DNA of 40,842 nt. Source: Alphaproteobacteria bacterium (lineage in GTDB: Bacteria; Pseudomonadota; Alphaproteobacteria; Paracaedibacterales; CAIULA01). A program made the position numbers and the translations under genes. Positions 1-9,319 of this stretch are shown here, one piece after another (the first letter of the stretch is position 1; each line of letters starts with the position of its first letter). The stretch spans positions 66,867-107,708 of the forward strand of contig JAPLOP010000023.1 in the NCBI GenBank assembly GCA_026400645.1, given 5' to 3'. The notes under the pieces are model-generated. The model did not search any database, was not told the origin of the DNA, and saw only the letters and a program-made list of their open reading frames with translations.

Positions 1-56
1 AAGACAGCATCGACCAACTTTTAAAAGATTTAAACAAAATGGGTGAATTATCTTGA
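1..56 (+). CDS. 3' end of an unidentified gene (partial)
   Basis: An open frame enters from the left edge, with codons running from base 3, and ends at a TGA at 54-56. It encodes the tail [17 protein letters not shown]. Its stop overlaps the TTG start of the gmd gene by four bases (TTGA), so the two genes are probably translationally coupled in one sugar-nucleotide or polysaccharide operon. Too little is present to name the product. Confidence 0.5.
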   Translation, partial: DSIDQLLKDLNKMGELS

Positions 57-1090
57 AAAAAACAGCTATCATTACAGGAATAACAGGGCAAGATGGTGCC
101 TATTTAGCAGAACTTTTGCTTGACAAAGGCTATATCGTTTACGGAACATACCGCCGTACCGCATCCACAAATTTTTGGCGCATAAAAGATCTTGGCATTG
201 ATGATCGTGAAAATTTACACCTCGTTGAATACGATCTAACCGACCTTGGCAACACAATTCGACTGATCCAAAAAACAAAACCTGATGAGGTTTATAACTT
301 AGCAGCTCAAAGTTTTGTTGGCGTCTCATTTGAACAACCCATTACAACCGCCGAGATTACCGGCATTGGTCCGGTCAATATACTAGAAGCGATTCGAATT
401 ATTGATCCGTCAATTCGTTTTTATCAGGCATCCACATCTGAAATGTTTGGCTTGGTACAAGAAATACCCCAAACGGAAAAGACCTCTTTTTATCCCAGAA
501 GCCCCTATGGAGCAGCTAAACTATACGCCCACTGGATGACTATAAATTACAGAGAGTCTTATAATATTTTTGGATCGAGCGGGATTTTGTTTAATCATGA
601 GTCCCCCCTTCGTGGCCTAGAATTTGTTACACGGAAAATTACTGATGGCTTGGCCCGTGTAAAGCTTGGTAAGCAATCTCATATCGAACTGGGAAATTTG
701 GATGCACAACGTGATTGGGGATTTGCGAAAGATTACGTTGATGGAATGTGGCGCATGTTGCAGGCAGACAAACCGGATACATATGTTTTGTCCACCGGAA
801 GAACGGAAACCATTCGAACTTTTGTTCGTTTGACCTGCCAAAATCTTGATCTTGATCTTCGATGGGAGGGCGAGAAAGAGGAAGAAATAGGCCTCAACAA
901 CAACACAGGCCAGATTATCGTCAAAATTAATCCGCAATTTTATCGCCCCGCCGAAGTCGAGCTTCTTGTTGGAAGCCCAGAAAAAGCCAAGAAAGATTTG
1001 GGCTGGGTACCAACAACCTCATTAGAGGATCTATGCACAATGATGGTCAAGGCCGATCTTTATCGCGTTGAAAAAGGGCAATCATTTTGA
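53..1090 (+). CDS. gmd: GDP-mannose 4,6-dehydratase
   Basis: A 345-residue short-chain dehydrogenase/reductase of the extended type, matching the usual Gmd length. It converts GDP-D-mannose to GDP-4-keto-6-deoxy-D-mannose with bound NADP. The nucleotide-binding motif TGITGQDG is at residues 8-15, the family signature STSEMFG at 127-133, and the catalytic YxxxK pair is Y152/K156. The start is TTG at 53, placed there because the Rossmann strand begins at once and a GGGTG ribosome site lies about 7 nt upstream. It overlaps the preceding gene by 4 nt and the next gene starts 13 nt after its stop. The neighbouring reductase suggests the pathway ends in GDP-D-rhamnose for surface polysaccharide. 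Confidence 0.95.
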   Translation: MKKTAIITGITGQDGAYLAELLLDKGYIVYGTYRRTASTNFWRIKDLGIDDRENLHLVEYDLTDLGNTIRLIQKTKPDEVYNLAAQSFVGVSFEQPITTAEITGIGPVNILEAIRIIDPSIRFYQASTSEMFGLVQEIPQTEKTSFYPRSPYGAAKLYAHWMTINYRESYNIFGSSGILFNHESPLRGLEFVTRKITDGLARVKLGKQSHIELGNLDAQRDWGFAKDYVDGMWRMLQADKPDTYVLSTGRTETIRTFVRLTCQNLDLDLRWEGEKEEEIGLNNNTGQIIVKINPQFYRPAEVELLVGSPEKAKKDLGWVPTTSLEDLCTMMVKADLYRVEKGQSF

Positions 1091-1103
1091 GGATGGTATT
1101 CTG

Positions 1104-1958
1104 ATGAAAGTTTTGATTACGGGCATCCATGGTTTTACAGGCAGACATCTGGAAAAAGAACTTCGGGACAACGGCCATGACGTCGTTGGATTAAAGTCCG
1201 ATCTTTTGGATTTCGATGCCATCAACAAAGAAATCGAGTTATGCAAACCAGAAGCTGTCGTTCATTTAGCAGCGCAATCATTTGCACACGATCAAAATAT
1301 TCAAAAAATATACGATGTCAATGTCATTGGCTCATGCAATCTTTTAGGGGCGCTTTATCAATCCGCACCTAACGTGCGGAGTGTTTTATTAGCAAGCAGC
1401 GCAACAGTCTATGGGAATTCAACATCCAACCCGATCAGCGAAAATTCTCCGCTAGATCCACCCAATGATTATGCCGTTAGCAAGTTATCAATGGAATACA
1501 TGGCCAAGCTTTGGTTTCAAAAGCTTCCTATTTTTATGGTGAGACCATTCAATTATACAGGATTGGGACAAAAGGAACACTTTTTGATTCCCAAAATTGT
1601 GGCTCATTTTAACAAAAAAATACCCATTATTGAGCTTGGAAATATTGACGTGTGGAGGGAGTTTGGTGATGTACGTTCCGTTGTTAACATATATGGCAAA
1701 ATGTTGCTCAACCCACCAATCCATCAAACAATTAATATTTGCACAGGTCAGATCTATTCGCTAAAAGATGTTATGTCAATGTGCCAAGAAATCACAAATC
1801 ATACGATTAAAATCGTTATCAATCCGGCATTTGTGCGTCAGAACGAAATTCGTGAATTAAGGGGTGACCCGCGTACCCTAGGTGAGCTTTTTCCAAATCT
1901 CCCCTCATGCTCACTCAAGGAAACATTACGATGGATGCTCAAGCACCATCAGCAATGA
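1104..1958 (+). CDS. rmd: GDP-4-keto-6-deoxy-D-mannose reductase-like NAD-dependent epimerase/dehydratase
   Basis: A 284-residue extended short-chain dehydrogenase. The Rossmann motif GIHGFTG is at residues 7-13, LLASSATVYG near 95-104 holds the catalytic serine or threonine, and YAVSK (Y123/K127) is the active-site pair. The segment RPFNYTGLGQ resembles GDP-6-deoxy-D-mannose reductases (Rmd). The frame is open upstream to 1068, inside gmd, but ATG 1104 is preferred: it follows a GAGG at 1089-1092 and opens directly with MKVLITG. With gmd directly upstream, reduction of the 4-keto intermediate to GDP-D-rhamnose is the best guess. An alternative is another 4-keto-hexose reductase such as a Tyv-like or RmlD-like enzyme. 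Confidence 0.8.
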   Translation: MKVLITGIHGFTGRHLEKELRDNGHDVVGLKSDLLDFDAINKEIELCKPEAVVHLAAQSFAHDQNIQKIYDVNVIGSCNLLGALYQSAPNVRSVLLASSATVYGNSTSNPISENSPLDPPNDYAVSKLSMEYMAKLWFQKLPIFMVRPFNYTGLGQKEHFLIPKIVAHFNKKIPIIELGNIDVWREFGDVRSVVNIYGKMLLNPPIHQTINICTGQIYSLKDVMSMCQEITNHTIKIVINPAFVRQNEIRELRGDPRTLGELFPNLPSCSLKETLRWMLKHHQQ

Positions 1959-2104
1959 ATCCACACATCTATACCCAATCCATAAACATAGGCTCGAAAA
2001 CAACGGGTCAGATATGCTAATCTTAATAAAGGGCCAAACAAGGACACAACCTTGGCGAAGATGATATTGTTCGATTCGAAGATCATTATGGAAGAGGATA
2101 AAAT

Positions 2105-3310
2105 ATGCAACTGCTAGCAAGCCGACTAAGTCGCATCCAACCATCACCAACTCTGGCGCTCAACGCACGTGCGCTTGAACTGAAGCTACAGGGCATAGAC
2201 GTCATTAACCTGGCGGCCGGAGAACCCGACTTTGATACCCCCGCCTGGATCCGGGAAGCCGCGACCCAAGCCATGAATCAGGGACTGACGAAATATACAG
2301 CGGTCGATGGTATGCTCAGCCTGAAACAAGCCGTTCAGAAAAAATTTCTGCGGGATAATTCCCTGGATTATGCTTTAGACGAAATTAATGTCTCCAATGG
2401 CGGAAAGCAGGTTATTTTTAACGCCCTGTTTGCCACGCTCGAATCGTATAACGAGGTCATTATACCAGCGCCTTATTGGGTATCGTACCCTGACATGGTT
2501 CATTTGTGTGGTGGAATTAGCCGTATTGTCCCGTGTGGAGAGGACGTTGGTTTTAAGCTAACCCCACGCGCGCTAGAGGCAGCGATAACGCCACAGACAA
2601 AATGGCTGATCCTGAATTCACCATCCAATCCAACGGGGGCTGTTTATTCAGCGGACGAGCTTAAAGCCCTGGCCGCTGTATTGCGCCCGCACCCCGATAT
2701 TTATGTGATGAGTGATGATATTTATGAACACCTTATTTATGATGACCTTTCGTTTACGAACATCGTTCAGGTAGAGCCCCGATTAAAATTCCGCACGCTA
2801 ATTGTCAATGGCGTTTCAAAAGCATACTCAATGACCGGATGGCGCATTGGATATGGCGCGGGCCCCGCAAAGCTGATCAAGGCGATGAACCTGATTCAAT
2901 CCCAAAGCACATCCAATGCGTGTTCCATTGCCCAAGCAGCCGCAGTGATGGCATTGAATGGCCCGCAGGATTTCTTGGCCGACTGGCGCCAATCATTTCA
3001 GGACAGACGGGACATGACTTTGGACGGCATCAACAAAATAGAGGGTCTGACGTGCCTAAGGCCTGGTGGGGCATTTTATTTATATGTAAATTGCGCCGGG
3101 GTTTTGGGTAAAACAGCGCCAGACGGACGACCGATCGAAACCGATAATGATTTTTGTGGGTATTTGCTTGATAAGGCCCAAGTAACAGCTGTCAGCGGCG
3201 ATGCGTTTGGCCTGTCCCCGTACTTTCGGATTTCCTATGCCATATCAAAAGAAAAACTAACAGAAGCCTGCGCCCGCATTGAAAAAGCCGTAAAGGCACT
3301 TGTTTCTTAG
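2105..3310 (+). CDS. aspC: aspartate aminotransferase (class I, PLP-dependent)
   Basis: A 401-residue fold-type I aminotransferase of the alphaproteobacterial subgroup Ib. It moves amino groups between aspartate and 2-oxoglutarate in the cytosol, and related enzymes also accept prephenate. The cofactor lysine is K239 in VSKAYSMTGWRIGY, and NSPSNPTG is at 171-178. LAAGEPDFDTP near residue 37 is the substrate-binding turn. The start ATG 2105 follows an AGAGGA ribosome site. It stands alone: 146 nt separate it from rmd and 82 nt from the next gene. Base composition is more GC-rich than in the preceding sugar genes, so the two blocks may have different histories. Confidence 0.93.
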   Translation: MQLLASRLSRIQPSPTLALNARALELKLQGIDVINLAAGEPDFDTPAWIREAATQAMNQGLTKYTAVDGMLSLKQAVQKKFLRDNSLDYALDEINVSNGGKQVIFNALFATLESYNEVIIPAPYWVSYPDMVHLCGGISRIVPCGEDVGFKLTPRALEAAITPQTKWLILNSPSNPTGAVYSADELKALAAVLRPHPDIYVMSDDIYEHLIYDDLSFTNIVQVEPRLKFRTLIVNGVSKAYSMTGWRIGYGAGPAKLIKAMNLIQSQSTSNACSIAQAAAVMALNGPQDFLADWRQSFQDRRDMTLDGINKIEGLTCLRPGGAFYLYVNCAGVLGKTAPDGRPIETDNDFCGYLLDKAQVTAVSGDAFGLSPYFRISYAISKEKLTEACARIEKAVKALVS

Positions 3311-3392
3311 GAAGGAATACACCCCCCGGATGAGGTAGGGCCAACAAGATGCAAATTGTGCTAGATAACCGTTTCTTGCAATCATTATTAAT

Positions 3393-5870
3393 ATGCTACT
3401 GATTAGAGCCCGGAGATATGCTTTCCTTTATTTCCTGCTGTCCTATGGGTGTGCCCAAAATTCGCCCACACCCCCTGCCCCAACGTCACAGGACCAAGTC
3501 ACCTTTAATGCCCTAGAAAATCACTATCAACTGCATTTTGCGATACCTTCGCACCCGGGGGCTGGATTGGCCGTTATAAAAGATGGCCCCAAATGGGTCT
3601 TTGTTTTTGATGCGAAAATTCAGTTTTCTTTGCCAAAAAGCGCTGATTGTTCATCCGTGATTCAATCCCTGAATATCGTCGACATCCCCAATAATAGTAA
3701 TTCTGTCACCCTGATAGAGCTTGTCCCAAAGCCCGATATCCATTTCATTGTTCAAAAAGATGACCGAGGGTGGGGCGTAATTTTTTCATTTATTGATGAC
3801 GCACTACTCCATGCTTTGACAGCCAAGAAATCCATAAAAATAAGCCACAATGAACAATCTCTTTTGATTATCCATCCCGTTGATTTGGGACACGAAGTGT
3901 ATCTGACAATGAACGGACGGGATCTTTATATTTGCCCCACCACCAAAGTTGACGGCGGGTTATACCAATTTGAATCCACCCCAAACTCTGTTTTTATGGA
4001 AACAAAACAGGGGTTTGCCTGCCAAATTCTGTCCCCGGATTTGTTTTTTGAAAATAAAAAGAGTCAGCTTTATATGGCGACAAAACAAAGGCCCAAACCG
4101 AACCCTGAATCCAATCAAAAGGAAGAACCCCAAAAAGAAGAATCCAAAAAGGAAGACAGCACCAACAAGCAAACATTTTTCTATGGTGGCAGCGGGAAAA
4201 TAGAGTGGAATCAGTATCTGACAAAATTGGTCCAAAAAATAAGGTTGATGCCGTCCACCTGCCCATTAGAAATTTCCCTGCAACGCCTATGGATAGAGGT
4301 TGCCCTAACTCGATGGCCAGAAGCCCTGTCAGCCTTGAAAAGCCTGAGCCAAGATTATCCAGGCATAGAATACACACCTTGTTTTATGATTCTTGAAGGC
4401 ATGTCAAATTTCCTAGAGGGGCACCCCGCAAAAGCCCTGGAAAATTGGGATCTATTGACCGACACAGCCGAAATCCTTTGCTGGAAACACATACTATCAG
4501 CCCTGGTTTTTGGCACAAAAATTGATCGTTCTTTTATTAAGGACTGCTTATCAATTCTGACTGGCTACCCCCCCTTATTGCGGGATGCCATGCTGGATGC
4601 ACTGCTCAAAGCTGTCATTTCAAATAAAGATATCGATACGATAGATGACATTATCGCGCAAATAGAAACGCTTGATTGCCAGAAAACTCTTCAAGACCAG
4701 GCGCAACTCTATCAGGCAAAAATATTGTCCCTGAACAAAAAACCAGAGGATGCAATAGCCATATTTAAAAAACTAGGCACAGAAGAGTCAGAAAACAAGG
4801 TATCTATCGCAATCCGACAAGAGGCTGATTATGAATTTCTATTATATGATTTTTTACAACCCCAAGAATCCCGACAAAAATCACAGGAGGATATCTTAAG
4901 GGAGATGTCGAATCTTCGTCTGACCTGGAAAAGCAACGTCTTGGACTATCGAATCCTGCACAAACTTGCAGAGCTTTCCATCCAAAAGAATGATTATATT
5001 GCGCAACTGGAATATCTGAAATTGATCAAAGAACGCTATCCAGAAAGGGCTATCGTTAATCAAATCGATGCCAAAATGCAAAAGGCGTTTGAATCCTATT
5101 TTAAGCAAGATTTAAGCGTCCTTTCCCCCTTGAGAGTTATCTCAACCTATCAGAAATATCGTGATTACTTGCCCATGGTCGCCGAAGAGGATGGAATTAT
5201 TCAAATCATTTCCGATCAATTCATACGGCTAGATTTATTGGATCAGGCAGCTGATTTGTTGACAAAATTTGCCTCAAAAAAAAATGATCTTAAAATAAAA
5301 AATCCGAAAGAAACGAATGTTCTGTTGATAAAAATTGCCGATATTCATTTACTAGAAAAAAAATACGAAGAAGCCCTGGTCGTGCTAAAAAACATGGCAC
5401 AACCACAAGACGATGAAACATCAAAGAATCGGTCCAGAATTATGGCGACAGCATTGGCAGCCCAAGGAAAGACAGAGGATGCCATAAAAATTCTGAGTGA
5501 CATCGGGACAGTTCAAAGCCTGGAACTACTAGGGAATCTTTTGATTTATCATGGGGCATTCGACAAGGCTGCGGAGATCCTTTCGAAATTGGACCCTTTG
5601 TTGGATCGGGAAAAAGATGCCCCCCTCAAAAAAGAATCCATTTTAAAACGAGCAATGATTTATTACAGATCCAATCAATATGATCACTTAAAAACGCTAG
5701 CGGCCCTGTATAATGACTATATGGCGGATAATCAAATGTTCCTTGTTCTTACAAATTCTGTTCAGGGAAATGCCTATACTCGGCAAGATGTGGACGTCCT
5801 TTTAAAAAGCCAAGAAGCAATAAAACAAAACATGGACAACATACTGAATTTAAAATCTGGAGTTACGTAA
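3393..5870 (+). CDS. large TPR-repeat lipoprotein
   Basis: 825 residues. A short charged, then hydrophobic, N-terminus leads to C20 in LLSYGC, which reads as a lipoprotein signal, so the protein is probably tethered in the periplasm. Residues 35-200 look beta-rich, somewhat like AMIN-type domains. A Lys/Glu/Pro-rich linker follows at about 230-257. From about 270 to the end the sequence is helical with pairs such as ALENW, AIAIFKKLG and AADLLTKFA, typical of degenerate tetratricopeptide repeats. No catalytic motif is seen. A scaffold role in the envelope or in division is possible but unproven. The stop is immediately followed by the rsmD ATG with no gap. No ribosome site is obvious at ATG 3393, so the start is less certain than the frame. 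Confidence 0.8.
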   Translation: MLLIRARRYAFLYFLLSYGCAQNSPTPPAPTSQDQVTFNALENHYQLHFAIPSHPGAGLAVIKDGPKWVFVFDAKIQFSLPKSADCSSVIQSLNIVDIPNNSNSVTLIELVPKPDIHFIVQKDDRGWGVIFSFIDDALLHALTAKKSIKISHNEQSLLIIHPVDLGHEVYLTMNGRDLYICPTTKVDGGLYQFESTPNSVFMETKQGFACQILSPDLFFENKKSQLYMATKQRPKPNPESNQKEEPQKEESKKEDSTNKQTFFYGGSGKIEWNQYLTKLVQKIRLMPSTCPLEISLQRLWIEVALTRWPEALSALKSLSQDYPGIEYTPCFMILEGMSNFLEGHPAKALENWDLLTDTAEILCWKHILSALVFGTKIDRSFIKDCLSILTGYPPLLRDAMLDALLKAVISNKDIDTIDDIIAQIETLDCQKTLQDQAQLYQAKILSLNKKPEDAIAIFKKLGTEESENKVSIAIRQEADYEFLLYDFLQPQESRQKSQEDILREMSNLRLTWKSNVLDYRILHKLAELSIQKNDYIAQLEYLKLIKERYPERAIVNQIDAKMQKAFESYFKQDLSVLSPLRVISTYQKYRDYLPMVAEEDGIIQIISDQFIRLDLLDQAADLLTKFASKKNDLKIKNPKETNVLLIKIADIHLLEKKYEEALVVLKNMAQPQDDETSKNRSRIMATALAAQGKTEDAIKILSDIGTVQSLELLGNLLIYHGAFDKAAEILSKLDPLLDREKDAPLKKESILKRAMIYYRSNQYDHLKTLAALYNDYMADNQMFLVLTNSVQGNAYTRQDVDVLLKSQEAIKQNMDNILNLKSGVT

Positions 5871-6431
5871 ATGCGCATTATCTCTGGGCAATTTCGCCAC
5901 CGATTGTTAAAAAGGCCACCATCTGACACAACGCGTCCAACGTCAGACAGGGCACGGGAAGCTGTATTTAATATCTTGATTCACACTTATGGCGTTGAAT
6001 TTCAGGATTGCGTTGTTTTAGATGTCTTTGCAGGATCAGGCGCGATGGGTTTTGAAGCGCTATCCAGGGGAGCGAAGCAGGTTTATTTTGTCGAAAACAA
6101 CAAACAGGCTATTCGATGCATCCAAGAAAACAGTACGACGTTAGGTGCAGATGAGAAAGTGCATCTGTTAAGGGGTGATGCCCCCCAGATAAAAAAAGCA
6201 CCAGATGGCGGGGCGCACGTAATAATCATGGATCCCCCATACAACCAGGGATTAATCCTTCCCACATGTGCACAACTTTACAAGCAGGGCTGGATAAACC
6301 CAGACACCCTTGTTTGTATCGAATCATCCTTGACTGATTGCCCGGCCCATATTCCCCATCTTACAAAGAAAGAACAACGAATTTATGGGGCTGCAGCTAT
6401 AAGTTTTTGGGTAGAAGAAAAAGAAACCTGA
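5871..6431 (+). CDS. rsmD: 16S rRNA (guanine966-N2)-methyltransferase
   Basis: 186 residues, the normal size for RsmD. It methylates G966 of 16S rRNA in the assembled 30S subunit using S-adenosylmethionine. The N-terminal RIISGQFRHR and RPTSDRAREAVFNIL are family hallmarks. The SAM-binding motif DVFAGSGAMGFEALSRGA starts at D51, and the N6/N2-methylase motif DPPY is at 121-124. The ATG directly follows the TAA of the TPR gene, so translation is likely coupled. It converges on rpmG with only 24 nt between stops, and no terminator is visible there. Confidence 0.95.
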   Translation: MRIISGQFRHRLLKRPPSDTTRPTSDRAREAVFNILIHTYGVEFQDCVVLDVFAGSGAMGFEALSRGAKQVYFVENNKQAIRCIQENSTTLGADEKVHLLRGDAPQIKKAPDGGAHVIIMDPPYNQGLILPTCAQLYKQGWINPDTLVCIESSLTDCPAHIPHLTKKEQRIYGAAAISFWVEEKET

Positions 6432-6455
6432 GAACAGGCTAAAATATTGCCAGTC

Positions 6456-6626
6456 TTATTTAATTTTTGCTTCTTTAAAAAGAACATGCTGTCTTTTTAC
6501 TGGGTCGTATTTGCGAAGTTCCATTTTCTCTGGCTTTTTGCGGGGATTTTTCTTTGTAACATAAAAGAACCCAGTGTCTGCCGTGCTCAATAACTTAATA
6601 CTGATTGTTGCTGATTTTTTAGCCAT
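6456..6626 (-). CDS. rpmG: 50S ribosomal protein L33
   Basis: 56 residues beginning [20 protein letters not shown] and ending KEAKIK, matching bacterial L33 over its whole length. It is the C-minus form: the zinc CxxC pairs are absent, as in most proteobacteria. The open frame extends 18 nt upstream of ATG 6626, but the conserved MAKK start and the family length fix the start here. tRNA-Gly lies 50 nt upstream on the same strand, so the two could share a transcript. Confidence 0.96.
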   Translation of the reverse strand: MAKKSATISIKLLSTADTGFFYVTKKNPRKKPEKMELRKYDPVKRQHVLFKEAKIK

Positions 6627-6675
6627 TGTTAGAAAACTTCCCAAAAGTAAACTTCGATCAAAGAATTTGTCAACT

Positions 6676-6750
6676 TGGAGCGGGCGAAGGGATTCGAACC
6701 CTCGACCCCAACCTTGGCAAGGTTGTGCTCTACCCCTGAGCTACGCCCGC
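6676..6750 (-). tRNA. tRNA-Gly (anticodon GCC), CCA encoded
   Basis: Read on the minus strand, a full cloverleaf can be drawn. The acceptor GCGGGCG pairs with CGCCCGC, the D arm is GCTC...GAGC, the anticodon stem CAACC/GGTTG holds loop TTGCCAA (GCC), and the T arm contains GGTTCGAAT. The discriminator is U, usual for bacterial glycine tRNAs, and the CCA end is encoded at 6676-6678. Confidence 0.97.
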
Positions 6751-6767
6751 ATTCCGTATAGACATTC

Positions 6768-6798
6768 AATATAGTACTGTTTTCTCATCTTTTTGCAA
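6768..6798 (-). promoter_or_regulatory. candidate sigma70 promoter for tRNA-Gly
   Basis: On the minus strand TTGCAA (6798-6793) and TATATT (6773-6768) are spaced 19 nt apart. This places a start about 10 nt upstream of the tRNA. The boxes are imperfect and the spacing long, so this is only a candidate. Confidence 0.3.
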
Positions 6799-6913
6799 GC
6801 ACTTTCTCAATCATTGCTCTGTGTATTTTCTTGATCTTGATCTTCCCCCCTATGCAGGGTAGGATTAAAAGAATGGAATATATATGCTTAAAAAAAGTAA
6901 GGATGAGACATAA

Positions 6914-8314
6914 GTGAAAAATAATTTGCGTCCCCTGATGATTTCTGGGAAAGAAGTTCTGCCTTTGATTGAAGGTGGAAAAGGTGTAGCTGTTTCTAAC
7001 GGAGATAGCTCTGGAGCCTGGGCGGCAGCCGGGGGCGTGGGGACTTTTTCGGGATGTAATGCCGACGATAAAGACGAACACGGCAATTTGGTCCCCTGGG
7101 TTTACCATGCAAAAACAAGACGAGAACGCCAGCAGGAACTGATTGCTTATTCTATCCGGGGCGGCGTAACGCAGGCAAAAATAGCCCACGAACTGTCTAA
7201 CGGAGAAGGCAGAATCCACATGAACGTTTTGTGGGAAATGGGCGGAACAGAGGAGCTCCTCCACGGTGTTCTGTCTCAAACAAAAGGAATTCTGCACGGT
7301 ATAACGTGCGGGGCCGGCATGCCCTTTCGCGTGGCCGACATCTGTGCCAGCTATGGCGTTTATTACCATCCCATCGTTTCATCAGCACGCGCATTTAAGA
7401 TTTTGTGGAAACGGTCATTTTACCGATTCCCCGAATGGTTGGGTGGCGTCGTTTACGAAGATCCCTGGTTGGCCGGCGGTCACAATGGTTTGTCAAACAG
7501 CGAGGATCCCCTGGTCCCGCAACCACCAATGCCCCGCGTTATAGAACTACGCCAAGCTATGCGCGCCTGCGGTATGGGCGACACACCAATTATTATGGCG
7601 GGTGGCGTCTGGTGCCTTAATGAATGGGAAGACTGGTTGGATAATCCTGATCTGGGACCAATCGCCTTTCAGTTCGGAACGCGCCCGTTGTTAACTCAGG
7701 AAAGCCCAATCCCAATGGCGTGGAAGAAAAAGCTTCTAACCCTGAAAGAGGGGGATATATTCTTGAACCGGTTTAGCCCAACAGGATTTTATTCATCGGC
7801 CGTCAATAATGGATTTATCCAGGAATTAAGACAACGGTCAGAACGACAAATTGATTACAGAACAACACCAGCCGATGGATGCACCGAACCATTGGCAACT
7901 GGTGCCCGCGGAAGGCTTGTTTATTTAAAACCAGAAGACATGCCAAAGGCAGAACAATGGAAAGCAGCTGGCTTTACAGAAATTCTCAGGACACCAGACA
8001 CGACGTTAATTTTCGTAACCCCAGAAAGGGCAGCCAAGATTCTGTCCGATCAAACCCATTGCATGGGATGTTTGTCGGCTTGTTTGTTCAGCAATTGGGC
8101 GCAGAATGAAGAAGGAACCACAGGAAGACGTGCAGATCCGCGCAGTTTTTGTATCGAAAAAACATTGCAAGCCGTGGCCCATAATGGGGATATAGAAAAC
8201 GAGCTCATGTTTGGAGGTCGCCAAGCCTACCGTTTCGGACAAGATCCGTTCTATAATGATGGATTCATCCCAACAGTCAAGCAATTGGTGGAACGCATCC
8301 AGTCCGGGGATTAG
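6914..8314 (+). CDS. NAD(P)H-dependent flavin oxidoreductase / nitronate monooxygenase family
   Basis: 466 residues of the FMN-binding nitronate monooxygenase (2-nitropropane dioxygenase-like) TIM-barrel superfamily. Glycine-rich FMN-binding turns include ITCGAGMPFRVAD and AGGHNG at 187-192; the latter is the family's active-site histidine loop. IIMAGGVW and FGTRPLLT sit where the phosphate-binding strands are expected. It is longer than the classic enzymes (about 330-380 residues), the extra being a C-terminal cysteine-containing segment with CMGCLSAC near residues 385-392. The start is GTG 6914 behind AAGGATGAG. The true substrate is unknown. An EamA transporter follows 51 nt downstream and may be co-transcribed. 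Confidence 0.8.
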   Translation: MKNNLRPLMISGKEVLPLIEGGKGVAVSNGDSSGAWAAAGGVGTFSGCNADDKDEHGNLVPWVYHAKTRRERQQELIAYSIRGGVTQAKIAHELSNGEGRIHMNVLWEMGGTEELLHGVLSQTKGILHGITCGAGMPFRVADICASYGVYYHPIVSSARAFKILWKRSFYRFPEWLGGVVYEDPWLAGGHNGLSNSEDPLVPQPPMPRVIELRQAMRACGMGDTPIIMAGGVWCLNEWEDWLDNPDLGPIAFQFGTRPLLTQESPIPMAWKKKLLTLKEGDIFLNRFSPTGFYSSAVNNGFIQELRQRSERQIDYRTTPADGCTEPLATGARGRLVYLKPEDMPKAEQWKAAGFTEILRTPDTTLIFVTPERAAKILSDQTHCMGCLSACLFSNWAQNEEGTTGRRADPRSFCIEKTLQAVAHNGDIENELMFGGRQAYRFGQDPFYNDGFIPTVKQLVERIQSGD

Positions 8315-8365
8315 GGGTTTATGCCCATTGCGCGCATCCCCTTTTCAAAAAGGAGGGGATCCACA

Positions 8366-9232
8366 ATGAACACAACAAACAATAGGAACCTCTATGGGGC
8401 CCTTTTGATTGTCTTGGTTGCCGTTTTTGCGGCAGCAAGCAATTCATTGACCCATTCCTTGCCAAAAAATTTTCCAACAACACAAGCCCTTTTCCTGAAA
8501 GCAGGGATCGGGCTTTTGTTTGTTTCCGTGTTTTATTCCCGCAAACTAACCGCCGTAACGCAAACAAAATTCCTGCCCTGGCAAATCTTCAAGGGGATAA
8601 CGGGGGCGCTGGGCAACTGGTTTTTGATTGCATCCGTTCAGTTGCTTCCCTTGGCGGACAGCAGCGCGTTATCCCTGACAAGCGCATTAATGACAACACT
8701 GGGTGCCTATTGTTTTTTTGGGGAGAAACTGACCCGCCCCATTCTTTATTCTCTGGGGATTGGATTTGCGGGTGTTTTAATTATTTTACGCCCCTCATCG
8801 GGTGTTTTCACAGTTTATGCCCTATACCCGCTGTTATCGGCTCTGGCTTTTTCAGCGTCATCATTGATCATTAAAAAAGTATCCATCAGGGATTCATCGG
8901 CCACAACCTTGTTCTATTTATTGTTTTTTATGACCCTATTCAGCGCTGGGCCAGCATTTTGGAATTGGTATGAAATTTCATCATTGGCCCTGTTTTTAAA
9001 ATTAGCGGGCATTTCTGCGTTATACGTTTTGGGGCAGTTTGCATTGATCGAGGCGTACACCCATGCCGCGGCATCCTTTATTGCGCCCTTTAAATTTTCC
9101 CGATTCCCATTGGCCGTTGTATCGGGATTTTTATTTTTTGAAGAACAGGCCGCTTGGACAACGCTTATTGGCGCATCAATGATCATTGGTTCTTATATTT
9201 ATCTTATTAAAACAAATAAAAAATTAAAATAA
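8366..9232 (+). CDS. EamA/DMT-family inner-membrane transporter
   Basis: 288 residues with about ten hydrophobic segments arranged as two EamA repeats of roughly 140 residues, the drug/metabolite transporter fold. Typical family sequence is seen in the first half (LADSSALSLTSALMTTLGAYCFFGEKL) around residues 95-120 and again near the end (FSRFPLAVVSGFLFFEE). Start ATG 8366 is chosen because a near-perfect Shine-Dalgarno AGGAGG (8351-8356) lies 9 nt upstream; the open frame further upstream to 8321 has no such support. Substrate cannot be told; amino acids, S-adenosylmethionine and nucleotide sugars are all known for the superfamily. Confidence 0.88.
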   Translation: MNTTNNRNLYGALLIVLVAVFAAASNSLTHSLPKNFPTTQALFLKAGIGLLFVSVFYSRKLTAVTQTKFLPWQIFKGITGALGNWFLIASVQLLPLADSSALSLTSALMTTLGAYCFFGEKLTRPILYSLGIGFAGVLIILRPSSGVFTVYALYPLLSALAFSASSLIIKKVSIRDSSATTLFYLLFFMTLFSAGPAFWNWYEISSLALFLKLAGISALYVLGQFALIEAYTHAAASFIAPFKFSRFPLAVVSGFLFFEEQAAWTTLIGASMIIGSYIYLIKTNKKLK

Positions 9233-9319
9233 AGTTATAAAACAACTGGAAATCAGATTTAAAAGGTGATATGCGTTAGCTGTTATTGGTCCTGGAATTT
9301 TAAACAAGGAGTCAAGAGC

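Noticed and set aside
2030-2094. A stretch that reads like coding remnant (GHNLGEDDIVRFEDHYGRG) before the aminotransferase
   Set aside because: There is no start codon and only about 23 codons between stops, so chance cannot be excluded.
3350-3403. A 17-codon frame starting ATG just upstream of the TPR gene, a possible leader peptide
   Set aside because: No terminator or antiterminator structure accompanies it and the peptide has no regulatory codon run.
4081-4377. Several minus- and plus-strand frames within the TPR gene
   Set aside because: They are shadows of the Lys/Glu-rich linker and lack start signals and family features.
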